Source of the DNA: Romboutsia hominis
Lineage (GTDB): Bacteria > Bacillota > Clostridia > Peptostreptococcales > Peptostreptococcaceae
Length of the DNA stretch: 64,000 nucleotides
Assembly (NCBI RefSeq): GCF_900002575.1
Contig: NZ_LN650648.1
Coordinates: 1,899,565-1,963,564 of the forward strand
Direction of reading: 5' to 3'
How positions within the stretch are numbered: position 1 is the first letter of the stretch; each line of letters opens with the position of its first letter. The notes beneath the pieces were generated by a model. The model did not search any database. It was not told the DNA's origin and was given only the letters and a program-made list of their open reading frames with translations. The position numbers and the translations under genes are program-made. Shown in pieces: positions 18,933 to 27,504 of this stretch.

Positions 18933-20183
18933 TTATATAGTTTGTATATTTTTTTCTTTTATATTTATGTCCTCAAAAAAATCTTTATTATCACCTTTAT
19001 GAAGTATTTTATCGCAAGTCATATTTATACCTATAGCTCCTATTGGTGCAGTTATAAGTACACTTAAAATAGCAATAGCTTGCATAATATCACCACCTGC
19101 AACTCCCATTTCTAAAGGTATAGAGGCCTTTGCTGATTGAACAGTTGCTTTTGGAAGATATGCTATCATACAAAATACTTTTTCTTTTATTGTTAAATTA
19201 GTTCCTATTAAGGATATAAATACTCCTATTGAACGAACACTTAATGATATTGTAAGTATTATAACTCCTACTATAAAATATTTTCCTACTAATGTAGGAT
19301 TTATAGCTATTCCCACAAATGTAAATAAATAAAGCTTTCCTATTTTCCAAAGTCTATTCATTGTATCTAAGATTTCTTTAGAAATGTCTTTCATATAGTT
19401 TCTTATTAAAAATCCGTATACCATAACAGCAAGTAGTGAGTTAAATACCTCTACATGTAAGTTTTTTTCTATAAATCTCATACCTATACATGTTGAAAAT
19501 GCTATTATTACTTTTATATTTTTATTATCAACTTTAGATATTATAAGCTTACTTATTTTAAATATTATAAAACTTAATACTAAGCTTATTATTATAGTAA
19601 GAGGTATTATCATAATTTGATTAAATATAGATACACTTTCTCCTATAGAACTTTTAGTGTATAGTGTTAAAAATGTAGTAAATAATGTTATAGCAACTGT
19701 ATCATCACAGCTTGCTCCAACAAGTAACATCTGTGGTATAGCTTTATCTTGGCCTAACTTTCTCTCAATTAGTGATACCATAGCTGGAATAAGTACAGCA
19801 GGGCTTACTGCTGCTATTATAAATCCAAGTATAGCTCCTTGTATAAAAGTAAAATCTAAAAATATAGTACACAAAAATGCTATTGTAAATCCTTCTAGTG
19901 TTGCTGGTATTATACTAAGTAGTACTGCTGGTCTTCCTATTTGCTTTATTTGAGATACATTTATCCCAAGCCCACCTATAAATAATACTGTAACTAATGC
20001 TATATCTTTTATACCTGAAGATACTTCTAGTGTTTCTTTTGGAACTAAATTAAATATAGATGGACCTATCACCATCCCTAATACCATCATTCCTATTAAA
20101 GATGGTAGCTTTACCTTTTCTACTAGTTTTCCACTTATATTTGCTAATATCCCTATTATTACCAAACTAATTAATATAATCAT
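18933..20183 (-). CDS. Cation/proton antiporter (CPA family) under a fluoride riboswitch
   Basis: This 416-residue membrane protein has about 12 helices and belongs to the Na_H_Exchanger group. LPSLIGMMVLGMVIGPSIFNLVP at the start, AAVSPAVLIPAM in the fourth or fifth helix and the paired acids in GASCDDTVAITLF (the ion-binding Asp-Asp position) place it. The frame is open to 20264, but AAAGGAGGAAG sits just before ATG 20183, and the longer form would read through the riboswitch. Antiporters of this kind are among the known gene classes behind fluoride riboswitches, so a role in fluoride tolerance is likely. The ion it moves is not shown by sequence. Confidence 0.92.
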   Translation of the reverse strand: MIILISLVIIGILANISGKLVEKVKLPSLIGMMVLGMVIGPSIFNLVPKETLEVSSGIKDIALVTVLFIGGLGINVSQIKQIGRPAVLLSIIPATLEGFTIAFLCTIFLDFTFIQGAILGFIIAAVSPAVLIPAMVSLIERKLGQDKAIPQMLLVGASCDDTVAITLFTTFLTLYTKSSIGESVSIFNQIMIIPLTIIISLVLSFIIFKISKLIISKVDNKNIKVIIAFSTCIGMRFIEKNLHVEVFNSLLAVMVYGFLIRNYMKDISKEILDTMNRLWKIGKLYLFTFVGIAINPTLVGKYFIVGVIILTISLSVRSIGVFISLIGTNLTIKEKVFCMIAYLPKATVQSAKASIPLEMGVAGGDIMQAIAILSVLITAPIGAIGINMTCDKILHKGDNKDFFEDINIKEKNIQTI

Positions 20184-20208
20184 AACTTCCTCCTTTATTT
20201 TGTAGTTC

Positions 20209-20285
20209 GCAAAAAAATAGACTCCTACCCTTATAAAAAGAGTAGGAGTCATTAGCTTTCGCATTTAATGGCGAACTCCATCGCC
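20209..20285 (-). promoter_or_regulatory. Fluoride riboswitch (crcB RNA)
   Basis: The minus strand reads GGCGATGG, AGTTCGCC, ATTAAATGC, a GAAA loop and GCTAATGACTCCTACTC. This is the fluoride aptamer consensus, with the GGCGATGGnGnTC start, the pseudoknot loop and the CTCCTAC end. The last ten aptamer bases form one arm of the following terminator, so fluoride binding should block termination and switch the antiporter operon on. It lies between the promoter region and the ribosome binding site at 20190. Confidence 0.93.
20211..20250 (-). terminator. Riboswitch-controlled terminator
   Basis: GACTCCTAC-TC pairs with the later GGGTAGGAGTC around a TTTTTATAA loop, followed by TATTTTTTT. The first arm is shared with the fluoride aptamer, which makes the two folds mutually exclusive. 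Confidence 0.9.
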
Positions 20286-20442
20286 TATTTAATTAATACT
20301 TATATATGATATCATACAATGTTTTTATAGTAAATTGTTTTTATAATACTTTATATTATCTTTAGTTTAAATGTTTAATATATTTTTTATATTAACTTGT
20401 TGTGATACTATATTTATATACTATTACTAGGGGAGGTTAGTT

Positions 20443-20949
20443 ATGATTGAAATGACTATAAAGGAACTTTTTGATGTAGGAGTAAGTTTTGAAAGTGCTG
20501 TAGGGGAAGGTACTAAATCAGAAAGAGCTAGAATACCGAAAAATTATGCTAGAATAAATTTACCTAAAGAAATTGAATCAAAAATAATGAATATTGATTT
20601 AGAATTAAATTTTTTGATCTCAGGAGAAATATGGTGTCCTGATTTTCAAATAAATACAACAATACTTAAAAAGTTTTGTGATTTAAATCCAAACTTTAAT
20701 ATATCTGTTATAACTATGGCTCGTGGTAAAAAATTTTTACCTCCTATATTAAATATTGATAAAGAAAATTTTAAAGGTCCTACTATAGTGGTTTTAGATA
20801 AAAATTTTAATATTATAGGATACTTTGAAGAAAGACCAAAAGCTGTTAAAGATGTAAAAAACTTTGATGATATAAAACTTGATTACTATAAAGGAAAATA
20901 TATACTAGATAGCGTTAATGATTTGCTTGATATAATATGTAATATATAA
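20443..20949 (+). CDS. Thioredoxin-like fold protein with a single active-site Cys
   Basis: These 168 residues resemble the thioredoxin-like proteins of the Thioredoxin_9 group. An N-terminal helical part is followed by LNFLISGEIWCPDFQIN, where Cys65 is the first active-site residue. The second is replaced, since the motif reads CPDF and not CxxC. The central strand TIVVLDKNFNIIGYFEERP has the Trx-fold pattern. A monothiol or scaffold role is more likely than a dithiol redox enzyme. It has a good ribosome binding site (GGGGAGG) and lies just upstream of gltS. Confidence 0.8.
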   Translation: MIEMTIKELFDVGVSFESAVGEGTKSERARIPKNYARINLPKEIESKIMNIDLELNFLISGEIWCPDFQINTTILKKFCDLNPNFNISVITMARGKKFLPPILNIDKENFKGPTIVVLDKNFNIIGYFEERPKAVKDVKNFDDIKLDYYKGKYILDSVNDLLDIICNI

Positions 20950-20991
20950 TTTTTATTATATTTCCTAGCTAGTACTAATATATTTTAATAA

Positions 20992-22248
20992 ATGGCTTAT
21001 CTTTTAGCTATATTAGTACTATTTAGGGGGTGTTTTTTTATTATTATAGAATTAAATATTTTACAAACGTTAATATTAGCTATTTTTATGCTTTTAATTG
21101 GTAGTATTGTTAAAGAAAAGGTAAGTGTGTTAGATAGATTTTGTATCCCTTCTCCTGTTATTGGGGGACTTTTATTTTGTATATTAAACTTACTTTTAAA
21201 ATTCTTTAATATATGCACTATAACTATGGATACTAGTTTGATGAGTTTTTTTATTTCTTTTTTCTTTACTATAGTTGGTCTTTCTTTTAGCTTTTCATTA
21301 ATAAAAAAAGGAGGCAAGGACTTATTTAAATATTGGATACTCTGTGGTATATTATCATTTTGTCAAAACCTACTAGCAGTAGTTTTAGCTAAATTTACTG
21401 GTATACACCCCTTACTTGGCCTTATGTGTGGGACTATATCAATGGAAGGTGGACATGGATATGCTGCATCATTTGGCTTTACTATAGAATCTCTAGGAGT
21501 AGCTAATGCATCTAGTGTTGGAATAGCATCAGCTACCTTTGGTCTAATATTTGCAGGGCTTTTAGGTGGACCTGTCGGAAAATTTCTTATAGAAAAAAAT
21601 AACCTAAAATATAATAATATTAATACTTCTTTAATAAAAACATACACAAAAAACATATCCTTAACTAGAAATTCTTCTACTTTAAATTCTACTTCATTCT
21701 TAGAACAAATTTTAGTTGTTTTTCTTTGTATAAATATTGGTGAACTTATTTCTAATATAATATATACATCTACTAATATATTAATCCCTACTATAAGTGT
21801 ATGCATATTTATTGCCGTAATATTTAGAAACTCTAATGATAAATTTAAAATTTTAAATCTTGATTTTGATATTTTAAATTTACTTAGTGATATTTCCTTG
21901 GGAATATTTTTGACCATGGCACTTATGAGTATTGATTTATTTAAGCTATCTAGTTTATTTGGCCCTATAATAATTATTGTTGTATCTCAAGCAATTTTTA
22001 TAGTGTTATTTGCAATATTTGTAGTATATAAAGTTTTAGGTAAAAATTTAGATGCTGCTATTATGGTAAGTGGGCTTATAGGACATGGGCTTGGTGCTAC
22101 TCCAAATGCATTAGCTAATATGAGTTCTGTATGTCAAATATATGGTGAATCAAAAAAAGCATTTTTAATAGTTCCTTTAGTTGCTGCATTCTTACTTGAT
22201 GTATTTACTATGCCTTGTATATTATTTTTTATAAATATCTTTTCTTAA
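20992..22248 (+). CDS. gltS: Sodium/glutamate symporter GltS family
   Basis: This integral membrane protein has about ten helices in two inverted halves. It carries the glycine-rich family blocks GTISMEGGHGYAASFG and SGLIGHGLGATPNALANM, which are diagnostic of Na+:glutamate symporters. The frame is open from ATG 20992, but no ribosome binding site precedes that codon. The only good one (AGGGGGTG at 21025-21032) lies inside the frame, about 7-10 bases before consecutive ATT, ATT and ATA codons at 21040-21048. After these the protein reads ELNILQTLILA, the usual family N-terminus. An AUU start is therefore plausible, and the mature protein would be about 402 residues. Confidence 0.9.
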   Translation: MAYLLAILVLFRGCFFIIIELNILQTLILAIFMLLIGSIVKEKVSVLDRFCIPSPVIGGLLFCILNLLLKFFNICTITMDTSLMSFFISFFFTIVGLSFSFSLIKKGGKDLFKYWILCGILSFCQNLLAVVLAKFTGIHPLLGLMCGTISMEGGHGYAASFGFTIESLGVANASSVGIASATFGLIFAGLLGGPVGKFLIEKNNLKYNNINTSLIKTYTKNISLTRNSSTLNSTSFLEQILVVFLCINIGELISNIIYTSTNILIPTISVCIFIAVIFRNSNDKFKILNLDFDILNLLSDISLGIFLTMALMSIDLFKLSSLFGPIIIIVVSQAIFIVLFAIFVVYKVLGKNLDAAIMVSGLIGHGLGATPNALANMSSVCQIYGESKKAFLIVPLVAAFLLDVFTMPCILFFINIFS

Positions 22249-22320
22249 ATTTATTTAAATGATTAAAAATTTTTAAGTATTGCCATACTATAAATATAAT
22301 TTGCTATAGGAGGTAATAAT

Positions 22321-22626
22321 ATGGAAACTAATTTACTATGTCTAGAAAAAGAATGTGCTTTCAATAAATCTGGTAGCTGCTATGCTTCTCATATAAAAGT
22401 AGAAGGATATGATGCTTACATAACACCTGAAACTTATTGTGATACATTTAGAGACTCTTCTTCTTTTAGTTTGTCAAATTATGGTGGAAATATATCCTTA
22501 ACAAGTACTCAAAATATTTCATGCAGTGCTGATAACTGCAAATATAATATAAGTGGTGGATGTAGTGCTTCTTTTGTTCAGATAAATCCACAAAATGCTA
22601 ACTGCGAAACTTTTATTACAAAATAA
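22321..22626 (+). CDS. Tandem DUF1540 cysteine-rich small protein
   Basis: This 101-residue protein consists of two DUF1540 units (about 5-44 and 64-98). Each has four regularly spaced Cys: CLEKECAFNKSGSC plus a later Cys in the first, CSADNCKYNISGGC plus a later Cys in the second. Such units probably bind a metal. The family is common in spore-forming clostridia but has no defined function. The ribosome binding site is AGGAGG, and no signal peptide is present. The dispersed repeat begins 2 bp after its stop. Confidence 0.88.
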   Translation: METNLLCLEKECAFNKSGSCYASHIKVEGYDAYITPETYCDTFRDSSSFSLSNYGGNISLTSTQNISCSADNCKYNISGGCSASFVQINPQNANCETFITK

Positions 22627-22627
22627 C

Positions 22628-22770
22628 AAAATTCGCTTCGCTCATGTCGCCAACGACTTTGTCCGTTGCTCAAAATATCATTTTTTACATTTTCAAACCT
22701 ATTGATATATATTATTTTCATGAGTCATCAACAGTTTTATGCTTAATGTAATTTCCTTTAATGTAAAAAA
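22628..22770. repeat. Dispersed MITE-like element, copy 1
   Basis: The first 49 bp (22628-22676) are GC-rich and match positions 52903-52951 with one visible difference. The remaining 94 bp begin TTTTTTACATT (22681-22691) and end AATGTAAAAAA (22760-22770), an 11-bp inverted repeat. The right end merges with the T tract of the next terminator. No coding capacity is seen. Confidence 0.75.
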
Positions 22771-22797
22771 AGGATAGATTTTATCAATCTACCCTTT
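22764..22797 (-). terminator. Terminator after the CPA1 antiporter gene
   Basis: On the minus strand AAAGGGTAGATT pairs with AATCTATCCTTT (one G-U pair) and runs into seven T. It starts 3 bp beyond the stop codon. Confidence 0.85.
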
Positions 22798-22799
22798 TT

Positions 22800-24056
22800 T
22801 TATGCTACTTGTTTTAATTCTTCAACTTCTTCTAGTACCCCTAGTTTCTTAGCTACTAGTTTTGTTGTACTTGCTTGAACTATAAGAGTTACAAGTATTG
22901 TCATAAATACTACTGAAGATATTATTTCGTATCCAGGAAGTTTCATTGATACTATTATCCCTGATAATGCTGCTGGTATTACTCCTGTTTCTCTAACCCA
23001 CATCATAAATAATCTTTCTTTAAATTTCCATTTAGCCTCTTTATCAAATGCTGTACATATTAAAACTACAAGCGGTCTTGCTATAAACATTAATACTAAT
23101 ACAACTATTAAAGATTCCTTCCAATAAGCAGAGAGTGATGTTAAATCAACTTGTGTTCCTAGGACTACAAATATCGCCATACGACATAATGCTCCTACAC
23201 TCTCTCTAAATAAGTGCTCTGAATGGAAGTCATGTTCTGGTACCCAAAGTCCAAATATTTTTTTATTTCCTGCTATAAGACCTGCTATAAATACTGCCAT
23301 ATATCCACTACCATGTAATAATGTAGCTACTTCATAAGCTAATGCAACTTTAAGTACTGACATTATTGGTGCATATGAATGGAATATTCCCCATTTTTTA
23401 TCTGATATTAATAATGAGAATATATACCCAACTGCCACACCAACAACAACTCCACCTAATGCAGATATTAATAATTCACCTGCACTTTTACCAAGAGAAA
23501 ATTCTCCACTAGTTATTATTCCAAGTAATGTTGAAACAATTATAGCCCCTACAGCATCATTGAATGCTGATTCACTAACTACAGTTTGCTTTATTTTATT
23601 TTTTATAGTAACTTGTTTAAATACTGGTATAAGTGCTGCTGGGTCTGTTGATGCTATAACTGCTCCCATTAAAAGAGCTGTCATAATTTCTATATTAAAT
23701 ATTTTTCCTGCAAATACTCCTACAACTACAGTAGATATTAAGACTCCAATAGTTGCAAGCATTCCTACACTTATCTTGACCTTGTTAAGTACTTTTAATT
23801 TAACTTCTCTACCACCTTCATATAATATAAATGCAGATCCAAATGTAAGTATTAAATTATTTTCAATAGGAAAAGATTCTATACTAATTAGGTTTAAGAC
23901 TGCTGGTCCTATTATTATCCCTGCTATTAAGTATAATATAACATCAGGTACTTTTATTATTTCACTCACTTTTCCAAGTACAATACCTGTTATTGCAATT
24001 GCAGCAAATATTAGTAACAATCTATTAGTTGCAATTGCTTCTAATGTATTTTCCAT
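22800..24056 (-). CDS. Sodium/proton antiporter, CPA1 (NhaP-like)
   Basis: This 418-residue protein has about 12 membrane helices. The blocks KVPDVILYLIAGIIIGPAVLNL, MGAVIASTDPAALIPVFKQV and SESAFNDAVGAIIVSTLLG are CPA1 family hallmarks, and the Asn-Asp pair in FNDA is the ion-binding site. The frame is open to 24134, but AAAGGGAGATG precedes ATG 24056, and a strong promoter (24106-24134) lies inside the longer frame, which rules the longer form out. It likely sets cytoplasmic pH and Na+ levels. A divergently named MarR gene upstream may control it. Confidence 0.93.
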   Translation of the reverse strand: MENTLEAIATNRLLLIFAAIAITGIVLGKVSEIIKVPDVILYLIAGIIIGPAVLNLISIESFPIENNLILTFGSAFILYEGGREVKLKVLNKVKISVGMLATIGVLISTVVVGVFAGKIFNIEIMTALLMGAVIASTDPAALIPVFKQVTIKNKIKQTVVSESAFNDAVGAIIVSTLLGIITSGEFSLGKSAGELLISALGGVVVGVAVGYIFSLLISDKKWGIFHSYAPIMSVLKVALAYEVATLLHGSGYMAVFIAGLIAGNKKIFGLWVPEHDFHSEHLFRESVGALCRMAIFVVLGTQVDLTSLSAYWKESLIVVLVLMFIARPLVVLICTAFDKEAKWKFKERLFMMWVRETGVIPAALSGIIVSMKLPGYEIISSVVFMTILVTLIVQASTTKLVAKKLGVLEEVEELKQVA

Positions 24057-24090
24057 AATATCATCTCCCTTTGTCGTTTTTGTAAGTTTT

Positions 24091-24134
24091 TTGTCGACAA
24101 TTCTAATTATATTACCGCAAATTGATGCAGTCAA
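24091..24134 (-). promoter_or_regulatory. Strong promoter of the CPA1 antiporter with operator-like palindromes
   Basis: The -35 TTGACT (24129-24134), 17-bp spacer and -10 TATAAT (24106-24111) are near consensus. TTGACTGCATCAA, a TTGA/TCAA dyad, covers the -35. TTGTCGACAA, a perfect 10-bp palindrome at 24091-24100, covers the start site. Either could bind the MarR protein encoded next door. Confidence 0.8.
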
Positions 24135-24233
24135 CCTTTTTATACAAAAATTAATTTAATTTATTATATTAATATTTCTAACCTTTTATTTTATCAAAAG
24201 CTTATATATCTAAAGTCACTTTAGTTATTTTCA

Positions 24234-24272
24234 AAAAAAGTGTTAAGGTATTTATCAACCTTAACACTTTTT
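24234..24272 (-). terminator. Terminator after the marR-like gene
   Basis: AAAAAGTGTTAAGGT pairs with ACCTTAACACTTTTT over 15 bp with an 8-base loop, followed by a T tract on the minus strand. Confidence 0.9.
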
Positions 24273-24274
24273 AA

Positions 24275-24697
24275 TTATTTATATACTCTATTTTCATATA
24301 CTTTTTTAATTAATTTCATATATATATCTTTTTCTTCTTCATCAAAATCATGAGTTACTTTATCAAACCATTCTTTAAATATACCACTTAATGAACCTAA
24401 AGCTTCCTCACCTTTTTTACTTAGTGTCAGCCTATATACTCTAGTATCTATTTTATCTTGTTCTTTATTTACATAGCCAAGTTCTACAAGTTTTTTTATT
24501 CCTCTTGTTACCATAGCCTTATCTATATTAAGTTCTATAGCTATTTCATTTAAACTTATTCCACTACGTCTTTCTATTAAAAGTAAGTATCTTAAATTTG
24601 ATATAGCAAAATCATAATCTTTTAACGCATTTTCTGCATACTTTCTAAAATCTTTATTTATTTCCATTTTATACTTATTTACTAACTCAATTTCCAC
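24275..24697 (-). CDS. MarR-family transcriptional regulator
   Basis: This 140-residue winged-helix protein has the recognition region ISLNEIAIELNIDKAMVTRGIKKLVELGYVNKEQD (about 48-82) and the wing DTRVYRLTLSKKGEE. Terminal helices form the dimer interface. The start is GTG 24697 behind AGAGGTGAAAAG. It lies 22 bp after a gene of unknown function and upstream of the CPA1 antiporter, whose promoter carries palindromes of suitable size. The ligand is unknown. Confidence 0.92.
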   Translation of the reverse strand: MEIELVNKYKMEINKDFRKYAENALKDYDFAISNLRYLLLIERRSGISLNEIAIELNIDKAMVTRGIKKLVELGYVNKEQDKIDTRVYRLTLSKKGEEALGSLSGIFKEWFDKVTHDFDEEEKDIYMKLIKKVYENRVYK

Positions 24698-24718
24698 CTT
24701 TTCACCTCTATAAAATTA

Positions 24719-25279
24719 CTAGTTCACTCTATTATATATGATAGGATCTATAAATCCAAATGTTATTTTTGAGTTTTTGTAAAAAACTTCACTTACATAT
24801 AATGTATCTTTTTCTATTCTCTCTTTTAACACAAATTTTACCTCTTTTGAAAAATAACTAACACTTTCTCCTTCAAATACTCCGTCTTTTTCAAAGTATA
24901 CCATAGGTGTAAATTTGTTAGATTCTTCTAGAGTATTATAATCTAATTTTAAATCTAAGTTATCATTTCTAAAATCTTCTTTTGATATATTATTAGGTAT
25001 TTCATATGATTTTAATACTACTTGATTATTTTCATTTAATTCAAATAAAAATAAATGAGGTAATATATTTTTTCTCTCTCCCATTTCATAATAGCTTTCT
25101 TCTATTATAAAATATCCTTTAAAGTCTTTTGGTAAATTTATTATTTTATCATTTGCTATACCATTTATATGCTTAGCTTTTGGGTGAGTTAAATTACCTT
25201 CTTGTTTTTGTTTATGTATTTGTTTATCATTATTAAATACTCCACATAAATTTTTTACAAACATTTCTAATACATTCAT
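24719..25279 (-). CDS. Uncharacterised protein upstream of marR
   Basis: This 186-residue soluble protein is probably beta-rich. I do not recognise its family with confidence. Alternating hydrophobic stretches (DFKGYFIIEESYYEMG, PHLFLFELNENNQVVLKSYEIP, VKFVLKERIEKDTLYVSEVF) would fit a lipocalin-like or CpeT-like barrel, but this is only a shape argument. It has a strong ribosome binding site (AAGGAGG) and probably shares a transcript with marR, 21 bp downstream. No signal peptide or membrane helix is seen. Confidence 0.8.
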   Translation of the reverse strand: MNVLEMFVKNLCGVFNNDKQIHKQKQEGNLTHPKAKHINGIANDKIINLPKDFKGYFIIEESYYEMGERKNILPHLFLFELNENNQVVLKSYEIPNNISKEDFRNDNLDLKLDYNTLEESNKFTPMVYFEKDGVFEGESVSYFSKEVKFVLKERIEKDTLYVSEVFYKNSKITFGFIDPIIYNRVN

Positions 25280-25429
25280 ACATATTCCTCCTTTTTAGTT
25301 GATACAATCAATAATTTTTATTGATATTTATACCCCATTTTTATTTTTTCTACCAATTGAAAAATATTTCTTTATTACTTTTATACTTATGTAATATATT
25401 GCTATTATTTATATTATCATTTTTTAGAT

Positions 25430-25460
25430 AAAAAAGGTGAATTTATATTCACCTTTTTTA
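25430..25460 (-). terminator. Terminator after the GntP permease gene
   Basis: AAAAAAGGTGAAT pairs with ATTCACCTTTTTT around a short loop and continues in A/T tracts on both sides, 24 bp past the permease stop. Confidence 0.88.
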
Positions 25461-25483
25461 TTTAGACAATTTAATTAATATAT

Positions 25484-26737
25484 TTATTTAAAAAACATAA
25501 TATTTATTAAAGTCGATACTACTGTCATACTAAACCCTACCATAATCTCATAAGGAAGTAATGTAAATCTCTCTTTTATACCCATATTTACACTCTTTGC
25601 ACTTGTATGAAATAATGATCCATGAGGTAACTGCTCAAAAGCACTAGAACCTGCATTTACAATGCTTGCTCCATTTAAAGCTGAAAATCCTGAACTTATT
25701 ATAGCTTCTTTAAAAGTTGATGATGCTATAGTTGCTCCTGCTGTTGATGATGCCGTTGCTAAAGACATTAGCATCCCAGATATTGGTGCTAATAAAAATT
25801 GTGGTACGCTTAATACTTCAAGTACAGTTATTGTACTATTTTGAAGATTAGACATTTGTATAATACCTGCAAGTGTTCCTGTTCCTATTAATAATATACA
25901 TACTCCTTGCATTTGGCTAACTCCATAGGCTAAATAGTTATTTAACTTTTTAATATTTCCTGTTGCAATTACACAAACTATTCCTCCTAAAGGTAGTGCT
26001 ATTAATGGATCTATGGAAACACTAGATATATTACCTAGAAATAATAACCATATAGATACTAAAGGCCCTATCAAAGATCTAAATAAAGTAGGCATTTCCT
26101 TTTTTTCTTGTAATATATTACTTTGTTCAAACTTGCTACCTTTATCTATAATCAACTTAGTTAATATTACAGTTATAAATATTCCACATATAGCAGGCAC
26201 TATATTTGATGCCATTACATTTAATAAAGTTATATTAAAATTTTCTGATACTGCTAAAGTGTTTGGATTTGGTGATATTATATTTCCAGCCTTTCCTCCT
26301 CCAGCTAAAGCTAAAAGTATAGATATTTTAGAATAAGATAACTTATTTCCTATGTACATACCTATAGGTGCAACAGTTATAATAGCTACATCTAAGTTAA
26401 CCCCAACTCCTGCTAAAACCATAGTTGATATAGCTATTCCTAAAATGGCTTTATCTGTTCCTAATAACTTAATTATTTCTTCAGATATCTTATTTACTGA
26501 TCCTGTTTTTATCAAACATCCTGCTAATACTCCTGATGCTAAAACTCTTAATATAGATGGTGATATATCTTTTGCTCCATTTATCATATACTCTACAGTT
26601 TGTGATAAATGACAACCTCCAATCAATCCACCAACTAAAGCTCCTAACATTAAACTATACACAGGTTGAAATTTCTTAATTATAAGAATTATAGCTGTAA
26701 AAAGTCCAAATATTGCCCCAAAAGTTGTTATCTGCAT
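25484..26737 (-). CDS. GntP-family permease (gluconate/organic acid)
   Basis: This 417-residue membrane protein has about 12 helices and begins ITTFGAIFGLFTAIILIIKKFQPVYSLMLGALVGGLIGG, a GntP/DsdX-type start. Family members import gluconate, D-serine or related acids with protons. The conserved ALAGGGKAGNIISPNPN segment lies in the middle. It is divergent from an XRE-cupin regulator, with operator-like repeats between. No kinase or catabolic gene adjoins it, so the substrate is unknown. Confidence 0.88.
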   Translation of the reverse strand: MQITTFGAIFGLFTAIILIIKKFQPVYSLMLGALVGGLIGGCHLSQTVEYMINGAKDISPSILRVLASGVLAGCLIKTGSVNKISEEIIKLLGTDKAILGIAISTMVLAGVGVNLDVAIITVAPIGMYIGNKLSYSKISILLALAGGGKAGNIISPNPNTLAVSENFNITLLNVMASNIVPAICGIFITVILTKLIIDKGSKFEQSNILQEKKEMPTLFRSLIGPLVSIWLLFLGNISSVSIDPLIALPLGGIVCVIATGNIKKLNNYLAYGVSQMQGVCILLIGTGTLAGIIQMSNLQNSTITVLEVLSVPQFLLAPISGMLMSLATASSTAGATIASSTFKEAIISSGFSALNGASIVNAGSSAFEQLPHGSLFHTSAKSVNMGIKERFTLLPYEIMVGFSMTVVSTLINIMFFK

Positions 26738-26752
26738 ACAAATCCCCCTGTT

Positions 26753-26857
26753 AAATTATATTAAACTAATTAAATTTTATTTAATAAGTTTAATATAATT
26801 TTATGTTTTTACTACTATTTTGTCAACTATATATTAATTAATTAAATTCTATTTAAC
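26753..26857. promoter_or_regulatory. Operator-like repeats between gntP-type permease and XRE-cupin gene
   Basis: A perfect 15-bp inverted repeat (AAATTATATTAAACT at 26753-26767 and its complement at 26787-26801) encloses the palindrome ATTAAATTTTATTTAAT (26769-26785). A near copy, ATTAAATTCTATTTAAC, lies at 26841-26857 on the regulator side. The pair probably forms the binding sites of the divergent regulator. Confidence 0.65.
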
Positions 26858-26934
26858 ATTTATTAATATGCATTTTATGCTATAATAAATATATTGTTTA
26901 AGTTTTATAAAAATTTTAACTAAGGTGATTAATT

Positions 26935-27480
26935 ATGAATGATTTAAATATTGGTATTAAAATCTGTGAAATAAGAAAAAAACAAGATTTAAGCATAAGA
27001 GACTTAGCTAAACTAGCAGGTGTTACACCATCTTTACTAAGCCAAATAGAAAGAGGGCTTGCTAATCCATCAGTTAATTCATTAAAATCTATAGCCTCTG
27101 CTTTAAATGTTCCACTATTTACTTTCTTTATGTCTGAAGTTGATAAAAGAAATTTAATAGTCAGAAAAGATAATAGAAAAAAAGTTATTCTTCCTGGAAA
27201 TAATGATGTAGTCTATGAAGTATTATCTCCAGAAATTAATGATAATTTTGAATTTGCTATAATGAACCTATCTCCTAACACTAGCTCTTGTACTAATTTT
27301 ATAGAACATAAAGGATATGAGATAGCTTATATATTAAGTGGTGAAGCTAACCTATACATAGATGAAGATAAATTTACTTTATATGAAGGTGATAGCGTTA
27401 AAGTTCCTATTGGTTCTAGACATCGTTGGGAAAATATAACAAATAATGATACTAAAGTAATATTTGCCGTTATATTATAA
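26935..27480 (+). CDS. XRE-family regulator with C-terminal cupin
   Basis: This 181-residue protein has an N-terminal helix-turn-helix (about 10-65, LSIRDLAKLAGVTPSLLSQIERGLANPSVNSLKSIA) joined to a small cupin barrel (about 110-180, HKGYEIAYILSGEANLYIDEDKFTLYEGDSVKVP). Such two-domain regulators sense small acids or sugars through the cupin. It is transcribed away from the GntP permease and is its most likely regulator. Operator-like dyads fill the shared 197-bp spacer. Confidence 0.93.
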   Translation: MNDLNIGIKICEIRKKQDLSIRDLAKLAGVTPSLLSQIERGLANPSVNSLKSIASALNVPLFTFFMSEVDKRNLIVRKDNRKKVILPGNNDVVYEVLSPEINDNFEFAIMNLSPNTSSCTNFIEHKGYEIAYILSGEANLYIDEDKFTLYEGDSVKVPIGSRHRWENITNNDTKVIFAVIL

Positions 27481-27504
27481 AAAGAGCCTAATGGCTCTTT
27501 TTAT
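27478..27504. terminator. Bidirectional terminator
   Basis: AAAAAGAGCC and GGCTCTTTTT pair around TAAT. It overlaps the regulator stop codon and lies between two convergent genes, with T tracts in both directions. Confidence 0.9.
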
